From Paenibacillus sp. IHBB 10380 (GTDB lineage Bacteria; Bacillota; Bacilli; Paenibacillales; Paenibacillaceae), in the NCBI RefSeq assembly GCF_000949425.1, contig NZ_CP010976.1, positions 1,612,001-1,676,000 on the forward strand: DNA of 64,000 nt, given 5' to 3'. The position numbers were made by a program, and so were the translations under genes. Position 1 is the stretch's first letter; each line of letters begins with the position of its first letter. Positions 27,964 to 36,390 of this stretch are shown in pieces. The notes under the pieces are model-generated. The model did not search any database, was not told the DNA's origin, and was given only the letters and a program-made list of their open reading frames with translations.

Positions 27964-28139
27964 CATCCCAACAACGTGTGAACTATATGTTAAATAGTAC
28001 AAAAAATTAGGCGGATAATCCATTTAACATTCAAACTTCTAAATGCTAAGATAATTTAAATTAGATTTTTATATTGATGTATATTTATGTGACATTATAT
28101 ATAGTTATGCTGACATTTGAGAAGTGGGGGAATGGGTTC

Positions 28140-29627
28140 ATGTCTACACCAACAGGATTTATGGAATATAACCGTCAACTGCCTATTGACCGGGATCCAG
28201 CAGAGCGGATTAAAGACTGGGAAGAATTCCACAAACATATGTCAGACGAAGAGCTTCGGACACAGGGATCACGCTGCATGGATTGTGGTACACCCTACTG
28301 TCATTCAGGAATTGATATGGCGGGTGGAACCTCCGGATGCCCAGTAAATAATTTAATTCCAGAGTGGAACAATCTTATTTATCGTGGATTGTGGAGAGAA
28401 GCACTCGATCGTCTGCACAAAACGAATAATTTCCCTGAATTCACGGGTCGCGTATGTCCAGCCCCGTGCGAAGGATCTTGTACTGTTGGATTAATCGGCG
28501 AGCCAGTGACCATTAAAACCATTGAGCAAGCGATTATTGATAAAGGTTTTGAAGAAGGTTGGGTAACTCCGAACCCTCCTGAGAAACGGACTGGTAAAAA
28601 AGTGGCTGTCGTAGGATCGGGTCCAGCGGGTCTTGCAGCTGCAGCTCAGCTTAACAAAGCAGGTCATTCCGTTACGGTATATGAGCGTGCTGATCGGATC
28701 GGAGGCCTACTTACTTATGGTATTCCTGCGATGAAGCTGGATAAAGATGTTGTACAACGTCGTGTAGATTTACTTGCAGCAGAAGGGATACAATTCATTA
28801 CGAATGCTGATATTGGAGTAAATATACCGGCTCAGCAACTAGTGGACGAGTATGATGCTGTAGTGCTATGCGGAGGAGCTACGAAGCCTCGTCAGTTCGA
28901 GATTGAAGGAAGTCAGTTGAACGGTGTGCATTATGCTATGACTTACTTGAATGGAACGATTAAGAGCTTTTTGGATTCCAATTTAGAGGATGGACAGTTT
29001 ATATCTGCTAAGGATAAAGATGTCATCGTGATCGGTGGCGGAGATACAGGTTCAGACTGTGTGGCCACAGCGTTGCGTCATGGATGTAGTAGCATCACTC
29101 AATTTGGTACCCATGATAAAGCACCGCTAGAGCGGGATCCTATCAATAATCCGTGGCCACAATTTCCGAATGTGTATACACTTGATTATGCACAGGAAGA
29201 GGCTAAAGCGATTCATGGAGAAGATCCACGTGAGTTCTCTATCATGACGACTAAATTCGTTGGCGATGAGCAGGGTAACTTGAAAGAGTTACACACGGTA
29301 CAAATCCAACGGATCGTAGATGATTCAGGCCGAAAAATTTATCAACCTATTCCGGGAACAGAGCGTATTTTCAAAGCACAATTAGCATTTATCGCTATTG
29401 GTTTTGATGGACCTGAGCAAACGTTGATTGAGAAGTTAGGTCTAGATACGGACCGCCGCTCGAACGTAAAAGCTAACAAAGGCAAATACAAGACCAATCT
29501 CGATAAAGTATTCGCTGCAGGTGATATGAGACGTGGACAGAGCTTAGTTGTGTGGGCCATCAATGAAGGCCGGGAGGCTGCACGTGAAGTAGATAAATAT
29601 TTGATGGGTTCGACGGTACTGGTGTAA
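28140..29627 (+). CDS. gltD: Glutamate synthase small subunit (NADPH)
   Basis: 495 residues from the ATG at 28140, which has GTGGGGG upstream; an ATG at 28074 in the same frame lacks a good ribosome site and would add an unusual hydrophobic leader. The N-terminal domain has the Cys motifs for 4Fe-4S clusters (CMDCGTPYC, and CPAPCEGSC). FAD binding is at VVGSGPAGLAAAAQL and NADPH binding at VIGGGDTGSDCVATA. The subunit passes electrons to the large subunit that makes glutamate from glutamine and 2-oxoglutarate. The large-subunit gene is not in the window, which is unusual but seen in some Firmicutes. Confidence 0.9.
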   Translation: MSTPTGFMEYNRQLPIDRDPAERIKDWEEFHKHMSDEELRTQGSRCMDCGTPYCHSGIDMAGGTSGCPVNNLIPEWNNLIYRGLWREALDRLHKTNNFPEFTGRVCPAPCEGSCTVGLIGEPVTIKTIEQAIIDKGFEEGWVTPNPPEKRTGKKVAVVGSGPAGLAAAAQLNKAGHSVTVYERADRIGGLLTYGIPAMKLDKDVVQRRVDLLAAEGIQFITNADIGVNIPAQQLVDEYDAVVLCGGATKPRQFEIEGSQLNGVHYAMTYLNGTIKSFLDSNLEDGQFISAKDKDVIVIGGGDTGSDCVATALRHGCSSITQFGTHDKAPLERDPINNPWPQFPNVYTLDYAQEEAKAIHGEDPREFSIMTTKFVGDEQGNLKELHTVQIQRIVDDSGRKIYQPIPGTERIFKAQLAFIAIGFDGPEQTLIEKLGLDTDRRSNVKANKGKYKTNLDKVFAAGDMRRGQSLVVWAINEGREAAREVDKYLMGSTVLV

Positions 29628-29647
29628 ATAAGGCTTGATATTCCCCC

Positions 29648-29692
29648 AAGATACACAGACACTTTAAACGAAGTGTTTGTGTATCTTTTTTT
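29648..29692 (+). terminator. Terminator of gltD
   Basis: A 17-base arm (AAGATACACAGACACTT) pairs with AAGTGTTTGTGTATCTT (one mismatch) over TAAACG, followed by a T-run. Confidence 0.9.
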
Positions 29693-29832
29693 GTATTGTC
29701 AATCATGGATTAAGGTTGGAAAAGTAATATAAGTAGGATAGTTTAGTAATAATTGTTCTTTACCAAGCTATTATTACATTATTTGGTAACATAAGAATGA
29801 ATTACCTTATCAAGAAAGGGAGGCTTGTCGAA

Positions 29833-31308
29833 GTGAGTGCTAACCTGCAGGAATGGATTGTTGAAGAAGATATTACAAGTATGCAGATAGCTATGGAGGA
29901 GGGGACTATATCCTCAGAAGAGATCGTCCAAGCATACTTAGATCGTATAGATAAGTACGATTTGATCATCAATTCAATATTAGAAATAAATCCAGAGGCG
30001 ATACATATAGCGAGAGCTTTAGACAAAGAACGCAAAGAACAAGGGAGTCGGGGAAAACTGCACGGAATTCCTATTTTATTGAAGGATAATATAGATACAG
30101 AAGATCAGATGCATACGAGCGCAGGCTCAGTAGCTTTAGCTGAGTCATTCGCGGCGAAGGATTCATTCATAGCTTCAAAGCTTCGCATGGCAGGTGCTAT
30201 TCTTCTTGGGAAAACGAATATGTCGGAATGGTCCAACTTTATGTCTAGTTCGATGCCTGCGGGTTATAGTTCACGTGGTGGGCTTGTTCTGAATCCATAT
30301 GGTGCGGGTGAGATATTCATTAGTGGGTCGAGTTCTGGACCTGCGGCTGCTATAGCTGCAAACCTAGGAGCGGCAGCGATCGGAACGGAAACGGCGGGGT
30401 CCATAGTTGGGCCTGCATGTAAAAATTTACTTGTGGGGATCAAATCTACGGTGGGTCTCGCTAGCCGAGCGGGTATTATACCTATTTCTAGTAGTCAGGA
30501 TACCCCTGGCCCTATAGCAAGAACGGTGTCTGATGCAGCCATTATCTTAGGTGCATTAACTGGAGTAGACGACGAGGATAAGGCTACGTTAGCGAGCGCA
30601 AAGAGATCCTTTATAGATTACACACCTTTTTTAGATGCCGACTTTTTACGTCATGCAAGAATAGGTATTCCTAGATATTATTATAAGCATTTGGATGAGG
30701 AAAGACTTGCTATGATGGAAGCTGCCATTACGACTTTGAGAAACGAAGGCGCCACAATGGTAGACCCGATCACGCTTCACGTCGAACAGAATCATTGGAA
30801 CAACGATGTCATTTGTTATGAGTTTAAAAACGATTTAAATCATTACTTATCACAATTAGCTGATTCCGCACCGATTCACTCTTTGAAAGAGTTGATTGAA
30901 TATAATAAGAATCATGCCGAGGTAGCTTTGAAATATGGGCAAGACACGCTAATAAGATCAGAAGGAACCACGCTGACTGAGCACACCTATCTGCAAAAGA
31001 AACAAGAATATGATGAATTAGCGCTTAACCAAGGAATAGATTACGTGTTAGAAAAATATAGTCTGGATGCATTAATGTTACCTGGAGATGTGGACGGCAT
31101 GTATATTGCAGCACGATTGGGTTACCCTTTGATCTCTGTCCCAGCGGGGTATTCATCCCATGGCATTATTGACTCCGATGGCGATTCAACAAAAGGTCCA
31201 TTTGGAGTGGTCTTCTCAGGTAAAGCATTTAGTGAACCTACGTTGATCAAAATAGCTTACGGATTTGAGCAAGCCACACACCATCGTTTTCCACCACAAT
31301 TGGATTAG
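29833..31308 (+). CDS. Amidase-signature family amidase (GatA-like)
   Basis: 491 residues from the GTG at 29833, which has AAAGGGAGG upstream; an ATG at 29797 is open but lies before that site. The Ser-cisSer-Lys triad is visible: Lys in PILLKDNIDT, cis-Ser in SGSSSGPAAA, and nucleophile Ser in TETAGSIVGPA. The family hydrolyses amides. The best-known relative is GatA, but no gatB or gatC is near and the C-terminal region differs, so a stand-alone amidase is more likely. Substrate unknown. No signal peptide is seen. The methyltransferase gene follows after 13 bases. Confidence 0.85.
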   Translation: MSANLQEWIVEEDITSMQIAMEEGTISSEEIVQAYLDRIDKYDLIINSILEINPEAIHIARALDKERKEQGSRGKLHGIPILLKDNIDTEDQMHTSAGSVALAESFAAKDSFIASKLRMAGAILLGKTNMSEWSNFMSSSMPAGYSSRGGLVLNPYGAGEIFISGSSSGPAAAIAANLGAAAIGTETAGSIVGPACKNLLVGIKSTVGLASRAGIIPISSSQDTPGPIARTVSDAAIILGALTGVDDEDKATLASAKRSFIDYTPFLDADFLRHARIGIPRYYYKHLDEERLAMMEAAITTLRNEGATMVDPITLHVEQNHWNNDVICYEFKNDLNHYLSQLADSAPIHSLKELIEYNKNHAEVALKYGQDTLIRSEGTTLTEHTYLQKKQEYDELALNQGIDYVLEKYSLDALMLPGDVDGMYIAARLGYPLISVPAGYSSHGIIDSDGDSTKGPFGVVFSGKAFSEPTLIKIAYGFEQATHHRFPPQLD

Positions 31309-31321
31309 GGAGGAAATGTAT

Positions 31322-32101
31322 ATGTCTTATAGTCATTATGGCAAACTGGGTACAGAGGTTTATGATTTAACCAAGAAAATCGGGGGTTCATTAGATGGCG
31401 ATTTAGAATATTATCGTGATAAGCTAAAAAGTTGCAAGGGGCGTATTCTAGAAGCGATGGTTGGTTCTGGGCGTGTAACCATTCCACTGCTAGAATCCGG
31501 ATTCGTTGTAGATGGTGTTGATTATTCTCCTGAAATGTTAGCTTCCTGTAGCAAACGTTGTGATGAACGTGGACTGAAAGTTAACTTATATGAAGCAGAT
31601 TTGCAAGAACTTTCGTTACCTTATAAATATGAGGCCATTATTATACCAGGCGGCTCATTTTTGTTGATAGAACAACGAAAAGAAGCGATACAAGTATTAC
31701 AACGACTCTATGAACATCTTGAGCCAGGTGGGCGACTTATTCTTGATCTATTCTTACCAGACAACGATTTCAACAGTTCTGAAATAGGCAAGTTTGGTGG
31801 AATAGCAACTTATAACCTTCCCGATGGGGATATGATCACAATGGAGAGTAAAATCTTGGAAGCGGACTTGTTTTATAATCAATACCAAGTGTCACTTTTG
31901 AAATATGAAAAATGGCGCAATGGGAAGCTGATTCAAACGGAATTACAACGCTTTGCGCTACGTTGGTATGGAGTAGAAGAATTCATATATATTTTAGAAA
32001 AAGTTGGCTTTTCAGATGTTGTTGTTTCAGCTGATTTTGTGGATGGAAAAGAACCGACACATGCGAACCAAAAATTTGTTTATGAAGCTGTAAGAAGATA
32101 A
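31322..32101 (+). CDS. SAM-dependent class I methyltransferase
   Basis: 259 residues from the ATG at 31322; GGGAGG stands eight bases before it, while the ATG at 31316 is too close to that site. SAM binding is by a motif I variant (ILEAMVGSGRVTIPLLESG), acidic motif II (VDGVDYSPEML), and YEADLQELSLPYKYEAIIIP, typical of the Methyltransf_11/25 type. The substrate is unknown. Cotranscription with the amidase is likely from the short gap. A hairpin terminator follows. Confidence 0.85.
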   Translation: MSYSHYGKLGTEVYDLTKKIGGSLDGDLEYYRDKLKSCKGRILEAMVGSGRVTIPLLESGFVVDGVDYSPEMLASCSKRCDERGLKVNLYEADLQELSLPYKYEAIIIPGGSFLLIEQRKEAIQVLQRLYEHLEPGGRLILDLFLPDNDFNSSEIGKFGGIATYNLPDGDMITMESKILEADLFYNQYQVSLLKYEKWRNGKLIQTELQRFALRWYGVEEFIYILEKVGFSDVVVSADFVDGKEPTHANQKFVYEAVRR

Positions 32102-32106
32102 TAACT

Positions 32107-32137
32107 GCTGTGTATAGTTTACTATACACAGCCTTTT
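32107..32137 (+). terminator. Terminator after the methyltransferase
   Basis: GCTGTGTATAG pairs perfectly with CTATACACAGC over TTTA, then CTTTTGC. Confidence 0.85.
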
Positions 32138-32265
32138 GCTGTTGTGACGTGAGCATCAAACCCAGCCCAGCATGAGATCATAGGCGTATCTTGGATTAAG
32201 GAGATTATCAACTTTATCTGATTTTTATATATAAGAAATTAATTTGAGAAAAGAGAGTAAATAGA

Positions 32266-33218
32266 ATGAATAATTATGTGATTCGAAACTTATACCGAAA
32301 GACATCTCCAGCATCTATAACGTTCAAGTAGAATACAATAAAGTATTCCCGGAAACATCAGTCATTCCAGGGGAAGCTTACCTTTCCCCCGAGTTTGATA
32401 ACGGAAACAATGTGCTTTGTGCGATGAACCACCAAGGACTGTTGGATGGATATGCATCTATTTATCCTGTAATGGTAGCAGATAGTAACGATAGTGCAGA
32501 AAATGTATTATGGGTGGAAATTAAATTTAATCCATTAACTGCGGACAGTAATGAATTAAGAGAGACGTTATTTCTACATTTAATGAAAAGAGCAAGTGAA
32601 ATAAAGGAAAATGCACTCCATAAAAGCACTAAAATGTGCTTTACATTCTTCCCATCAGAGCAAAAAAGCTCAGAATATGTACTTGCTAATAGCTTTATTG
32701 TCAATGAAGGGATTTATCATATGGCAAGAAATCTTGACCAGCCCATAGAGTTATGTCCATCGCCTGGTAAGATCGAAGTTATCGAGTGGAAAATGAAAGA
32801 GGATAAAGAAATAGACGAGTACGTTCAAGCGTACAATGAAGCTTTTCCTGAGAAGCCATGGAATATAGAGGGGTTAAAACATTTCATGTTATCTGATTTG
32901 TGGGCAGTGGGCACAACATTGTCTGCTTTTGAAAATGGTCAATTAATAGGTAGTGTTATGCTTTATTGGGATGATGAAAAGAATAAAAATGAAGAGAAAA
33001 ACAGTGCTTTTACGGAACAAATATTTGTGTTGCCTGAATGGCGTGGAAAGGGAATAGCTACTTATCTAATTAGCAAAGGATTGGATTATTTAGCAGGTAA
33101 AGGGATGAACGAGGCCCTTCTTGAACTCCGAGCCAATAATGAGCATGCACTAAATATTTATAAGATGCTTGGGTATAAAGTAACAAAAAGCGAAAAAATT
33201 ATTGAATGTGTTATTTAA
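32266..33218 (+). pseudogene. GNAT acetyltransferase with a frameshift near its N-terminus
   Basis: An ATG at 32266 with AAAAGAGAG upstream starts MNNYVIRN and then hits a stop 14 codons later. From 32289 the next frame continues seamlessly (LIPKDISSIYNVQVEYNKVF...) into a 268-codon open region. Restoring one A in the stretch at 32290-32294 would join the two. The C-terminal half is a GNAT domain: IFVLPEWRGKGIATYLISKG is the acetyl-CoA loop and NNEHALNIYKMLGYK the closing motif. If translation can start at the ATG at 32412 a truncated protein with an intact GNAT domain would be made. A single-base sequencing error is an alternative. Confidence 0.75.
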
Positions 33219-33277
33219 CACATGTTTAACTTTTAGAGTAATATTTTATCCGTAGAGCATAAAAAGTGAATATAGAA

Positions 33278-33326
33278 AACCCTACAAGTGAATCTATATC
33301 GTTAGTTATTTACATGTAGGGTTCTT
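33278..33326 (+). terminator. Hairpin after the GNAT gene
   Basis: AACCCTAC pairs with GTAGGGTT over a 30-base loop, followed by CTTTG. A weak terminator. Confidence 0.5.
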
Positions 33327-33388
33327 TGTTGCGTGGACAAATATGTTTCTTGAAGTATTCTGATTGAACAGAAGGAGGTATAAACTAG

Positions 33389-33508
33389 GTGGATTGGGTT
33401 TGGCGCTCACGTTGTAACGGTAAAGGGCTGTTTATCGTTTGTTGGATACAAGTGGACTCCAGCATGCAGAAAATCGCTTTATGCTCGATAGATTACTTTA
33501 TCTATTAA
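33389..33508 (+). CDS. Possible small protein of 39 residues
   Basis: A GTG start with a perfect AAGGAGGT eight bases before it opens a 39-codon frame ([13 protein letters not shown]...). It ends inside the 3' end of the opposed clpP remnant. The strong ribosome site is the only support. It may be the first part of a gene cut off in this rearranged zone, or a chance reading frame. No relative is recognised. Confidence 0.25.
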   Translation: MDWVWRSRCNGKGLFIVCWIQVDSSMQKIALCSIDYFIY

Positions 33509-33975
33509 CCCGTAATTTTGTGCTTCAATGGCATCCATAAAGCGATCTCGGTCGGTGTCTTTTGGATTTTTTCAAAAGGTTGGCCGTCTGCTCCGCCGAG
33601 AGGCTGGTGAATCATGATTTCGCTATTAGGGAGTGCAAGCCGTTTTCCCTTCGTTCCGTTGGTCAGTAGAAAGGCTCCCATGGAAGCCGCCATTCCAACA
33701 CATAATGTAGTTACATCAGCTTTGATGATCTGCATCGTATCATAGATTCCCATCCCGGCCGTTATTGAACCTCCAGGGGAGTTGATATACATGCTTATGT
33801 CCTTTTCCGAGTCAGTTGCATCTAAGAATAGAAGTTGTGCTATCACGCTATTTGCCACTTCGTTCGTTATTTCACCGGAAACAAAAATGATTCGGTCTTG
33901 TAGAAGCCTCGAGTAAATGTCGTAAGAACGTTCTCCTCTAGCTGATTGTTCAACAACATAAGGAATTAGATTCAT
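33479..33975 (-). pseudogene. clpP paralogue with internal deletion and frameshift
   Basis: The N-terminal two thirds are a good ClpP: start [20 protein letters not shown], catalytic Ser in GMAASMGAF and His in [12 protein letters not shown]. Then about 30 residues that should follow are missing: the sequence jumps from GGADGQ straight to PFEKIQK, a segment normally found much later. After that the frame shifts by one base; in the other frame the proper ending [20 protein letters not shown] can be read, stopping at 33479. In the main frame the protein ends early at 156 residues and lacks the catalytic Asp segment. GGAGG still precedes the ATG. A functional clpP must exist elsewhere. Confidence 0.85.
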
Positions 33976-34067
33976 GCTATGTCCTCCATTATTTTTAATA
34001 ATCGACTCGATATTTTTTTTCTAAGTATGAAGATTCATTACTTCTTATCTCTAAAACTCTGGGTTGA

Positions 34068-35368
34068 ATAACAACGAGATCCGTTTCCTTTTCAACACCA
34101 AGACCTGAAAAGTCAGCAACACCTGTCAAACCTATCACTACATCACTGCCAGAACGCTTGAAGACAACCTATGTAGCAGCATCGAACGGACAATTCGTGA
34201 CCGAGGTCGATGTGAACTTGGAGCGGATGTTGCAGGAAATCGACCAACTACAGAAGGTGAACGGTTCTGACAAGGTCTTGAATTACTCCATTAATGAGGT
34301 GGAGGATGTCATCTTAGTTAATCTACCTGTTAGCGGGCTAAAGGGTGCAATCGCGGATTTTCCAGGAGGTAGAATGATAATCAAATCTCCCATAGGCAGC
34401 TTCGAAATTCCGTTTGCCGCAGTGCAGTCTGTTCTAACAGAAGGTTTTGCGGAGAAACTGCAGGTAAGAATCGGCAGCCTGCTTGCTGAGCAGGAAGACA
34501 AAATAAACCGTCATTTTAAACTTGAGGGAGCAGTAAAGCTCGGACACACTGTTAAGATTGAATTGCTATGGAGATCGGGTGAGATAGAGAAGCAAGTGAA
34601 AGGTTTGGGCGGGAGCAAAGCAAGTTTCACCTTCCACTTGGCTGACCCCGCTGATCCAACGACAACAACAGTACTCTCACATGATATAGCTGTAGGGAAG
34701 ACCTTCTTCGTTCCAGCTGTGGTGGAGCGCATAGAATCAGGGACGTCGGATATTAAGCTGATCTTATCAGAGACAGGTGTGTTCTCTGTGATAAGCTTAG
34801 ATAAGATATTCGCAGATATGAGTGATCATTGGGCGAAGCAAGAAGTTAGTCTTCTGGCTTCCAAACATCTCATTGAGGGGATGGATGATCTTCATTTTGC
34901 TCCGGATAAACCGATCACCCGAGCTCAATTCACTACGTTGCTGGTTCGAGCGCTAGGCTGGAAGGAAGGGCAGGAGCAGATAACGTTCAGCGATGTGAAG
35001 CAAGATGCTTGGTATGCTGGTGCAGTAGGGACTGCTAGCGCAAGAGGTCTGACCGAAGGGTTCAAAAATGGAAAATTTCAGCCTAACGACCTAATTCGCG
35101 GGAACAGATGAGTGTTCTTGTACTTCGCGCATTGCATATGGCAGGAATGAATCAAGAGGCTGGAAATAAGGAGGAGACGCTGCGTGGTTATCAGGATCAT
35201 GATACCATTGCTTCATGGTCTGAGGCAGCGGTCGTCGCTGTCGTGGATACAGGAATTATCGCAGGCCGTAGTGCTACCAGTTTCGTGCCGCAGGCCTCAG
35301 CAACTCGGGCGGAAGCTGCCGTTGTACTGATGAGAATGCTTCAGCATGTTGGCTATATCAACCCTTAG
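34068..35368 (+). pseudogene. SLH-domain surface protein lacking its N-terminus and frameshifted
   Basis: An open frame begins after a stop at 34065 with a Pro/Thr/Ser linker (RPEKSATPVKPITTSLPER) and no credible start or ribosome site, so the 5' part appears lost. A folded region of about 200 residues follows, then three SLH repeats (from FADMSDHWAKQEV; TFSDVKQDAWYAGAV; and DHDTIASWSEAAVVAVVDTG). The frame breaks between QPNDLI and the next repeat: adding one A would read ITREQMSVLV, joining the piece from 35108 to 35368. SLH domains bind pyruvylated wall polymers in Paenibacillus S-layer proteins. This copy is unlikely to be made or exported. Confidence 0.8.
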
Positions 35369-35440
35369 ATAAAGTAATATTATAACTATTATAAGGCACG
35401 AAGAATAATTAAAAGAAAGGGGTGTCCCAAAAGTGATATG

Positions 35441-35492
35441 CTCCCCTTACGGTAGACAGGTGAAATAATATAACCTGCTACCGTAAGGAGAG
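35441..35492 (+). repeat. Hairpin enclosing the orfA ribosome site
   Basis: Arm 35441-35461 (CTCCCCTTACGG...) pairs with 35473-35492 (ACCTGCTACCGTAAGGAGAG) with few mismatches. The AAGGAGAG ribosome site is inside the right arm, so a transcript reading in from outside would hide it. Confidence 0.7.
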
Positions 35493-35498
35493 ATTTTT

Positions 35499-35639
35499 TT
35501 GTCTAATAAAAAATACAGTGCCTCAGAGAAATTCATTATTCTAAGTGAGATTAAAAGCGGCGAAACTGGTGTTAGTGCAGCGGTCAAGAAATACGGTATC
35601 CCCAAAACGACCTTGGCGAAGTGGCGTCCCAAATATTAG
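35499..35639 (+). pseudogene. Transposase OrfA fragment
   Basis: 46 codons from a TTG six bases after AAGGAGAG. The protein (SNKKYSASEKFIILSEIKSG..., KKYGIPKTTLAKW) is the N-terminal helix-turn-helix of an IS3/IS150-type OrfA, ending abruptly after RPKY. Full-length OrfA is roughly twice this length or more. Confidence 0.65.
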
Positions 35640-35889
35640 TTCCAACACTCAACCGTCATTGGGTTGTTAAGGTTACATAAATTAGTTAATCAACAGGCCT
35701 GTAGTTACTACCGTATTTACTAGCGGGATCGTACCGTATAACCAATAAAGATTTGAGAGAGCTAGTATGACTAACTGTGACAAAAGTCGTGATGTAACCC
35801 AAAAAAGAATCAAATTGTGCTGTGAACGCTGACGACGAAAGTTTTATTCGAAATACGCGGACGAAAATTGATTGATAAAAGTGGAGTAA

Positions 35890-35944
35890 ATGTAAAATAT
35901 AATAAAATATTGACGTATAGAATTATATATGTTAAATTTTACAT
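35890..35944 (+). promoter_or_regulatory. Putative promoter framed by an inverted repeat, upstream of the NRPS genes
   Basis: TTGACG (35910-35915) and TAAATT (35933-35938) are 17 bases apart. ATGTAAAAT (35890-35898) and ATTTTACAT (35936-35944) form an inverted repeat around them, a plausible operator. The region 35640-36390 is AT-rich and holds no convincing gene. Confidence 0.45.
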
Positions 35945-36109
35945 GGAACAAAATATTGTAAAAATTCTATTTTTATCTAATTTATGTTTAGGCAGGTTAG
36001 ATGAATTTAGATGTCATACTTGAGAAAATTCCAAGTAGTATCATTCCACGATACATACTAATGGCGAAGCGTATATTTTTTTAGGATTTTATAAATCTCT
36101 GTACTATAT

Positions 36110-36163
36110 AGATCTCGTTTATTAGCCTTCCGAGGCCTAATAAATTCGGGATCTTTATTTTTC
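36110..36163 (+). terminator. Large hairpin and T-run in the NRPS leader
   Basis: GATCTCG and TTTATTAG pair with CTAATAAA and CGGGATC in a long imperfect stem (8 perfect pairs in the middle, 7 outside), followed by TTTATTTTTCTTTTATTTTA. It is shaped like an intrinsic terminator or attenuator, 230 bases before the first NRPS start. Confidence 0.7.
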
Positions 36164-36390
36164 TTTTATTTTATATCTGAATGAATTTCATAATTCGAAA
36201 CCCTTGCCACATAAGGACTTTTTGGGAATGAAAATATTGTCACCTCCCCAATAGCTACCTTCAGGTTTCAATAAAGCAAAAGATTTGTCATCAAAAAGAT
36301 GTTAAAATCATCGATTTTGGTGGATAATTTCATCGGTTGAATTATGAAATTGGTTCATATTGTAAAATTACGTATTTATTAGGAGTGTTA

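Larger units (their letters stand above)
35420..35640 (+). mobile_element. Truncated insertion sequence, left end with an orfA-like fragment
   Basis: A candidate IS end (GGTGTCCCAAAAG at about 35421) is followed by a strong hairpin and a short transposase-like frame. No matching right end or catalytic (DDE) part is seen before the NRPS leader; GTCCCAAA recurs in direct orientation at 35625, where a deletion may have joined. The piece is an immobile remnant. Family (IS3-like) is inferred only from the orfA helix-turn-helix. Confidence 0.6.

Noticed and set aside
35945..36390. T-box or riboswitch in the NRPS leader
   Set aside because: I found no T-box sequence or specifier stem and no conserved riboswitch core; only a terminator-like hairpin is supported.
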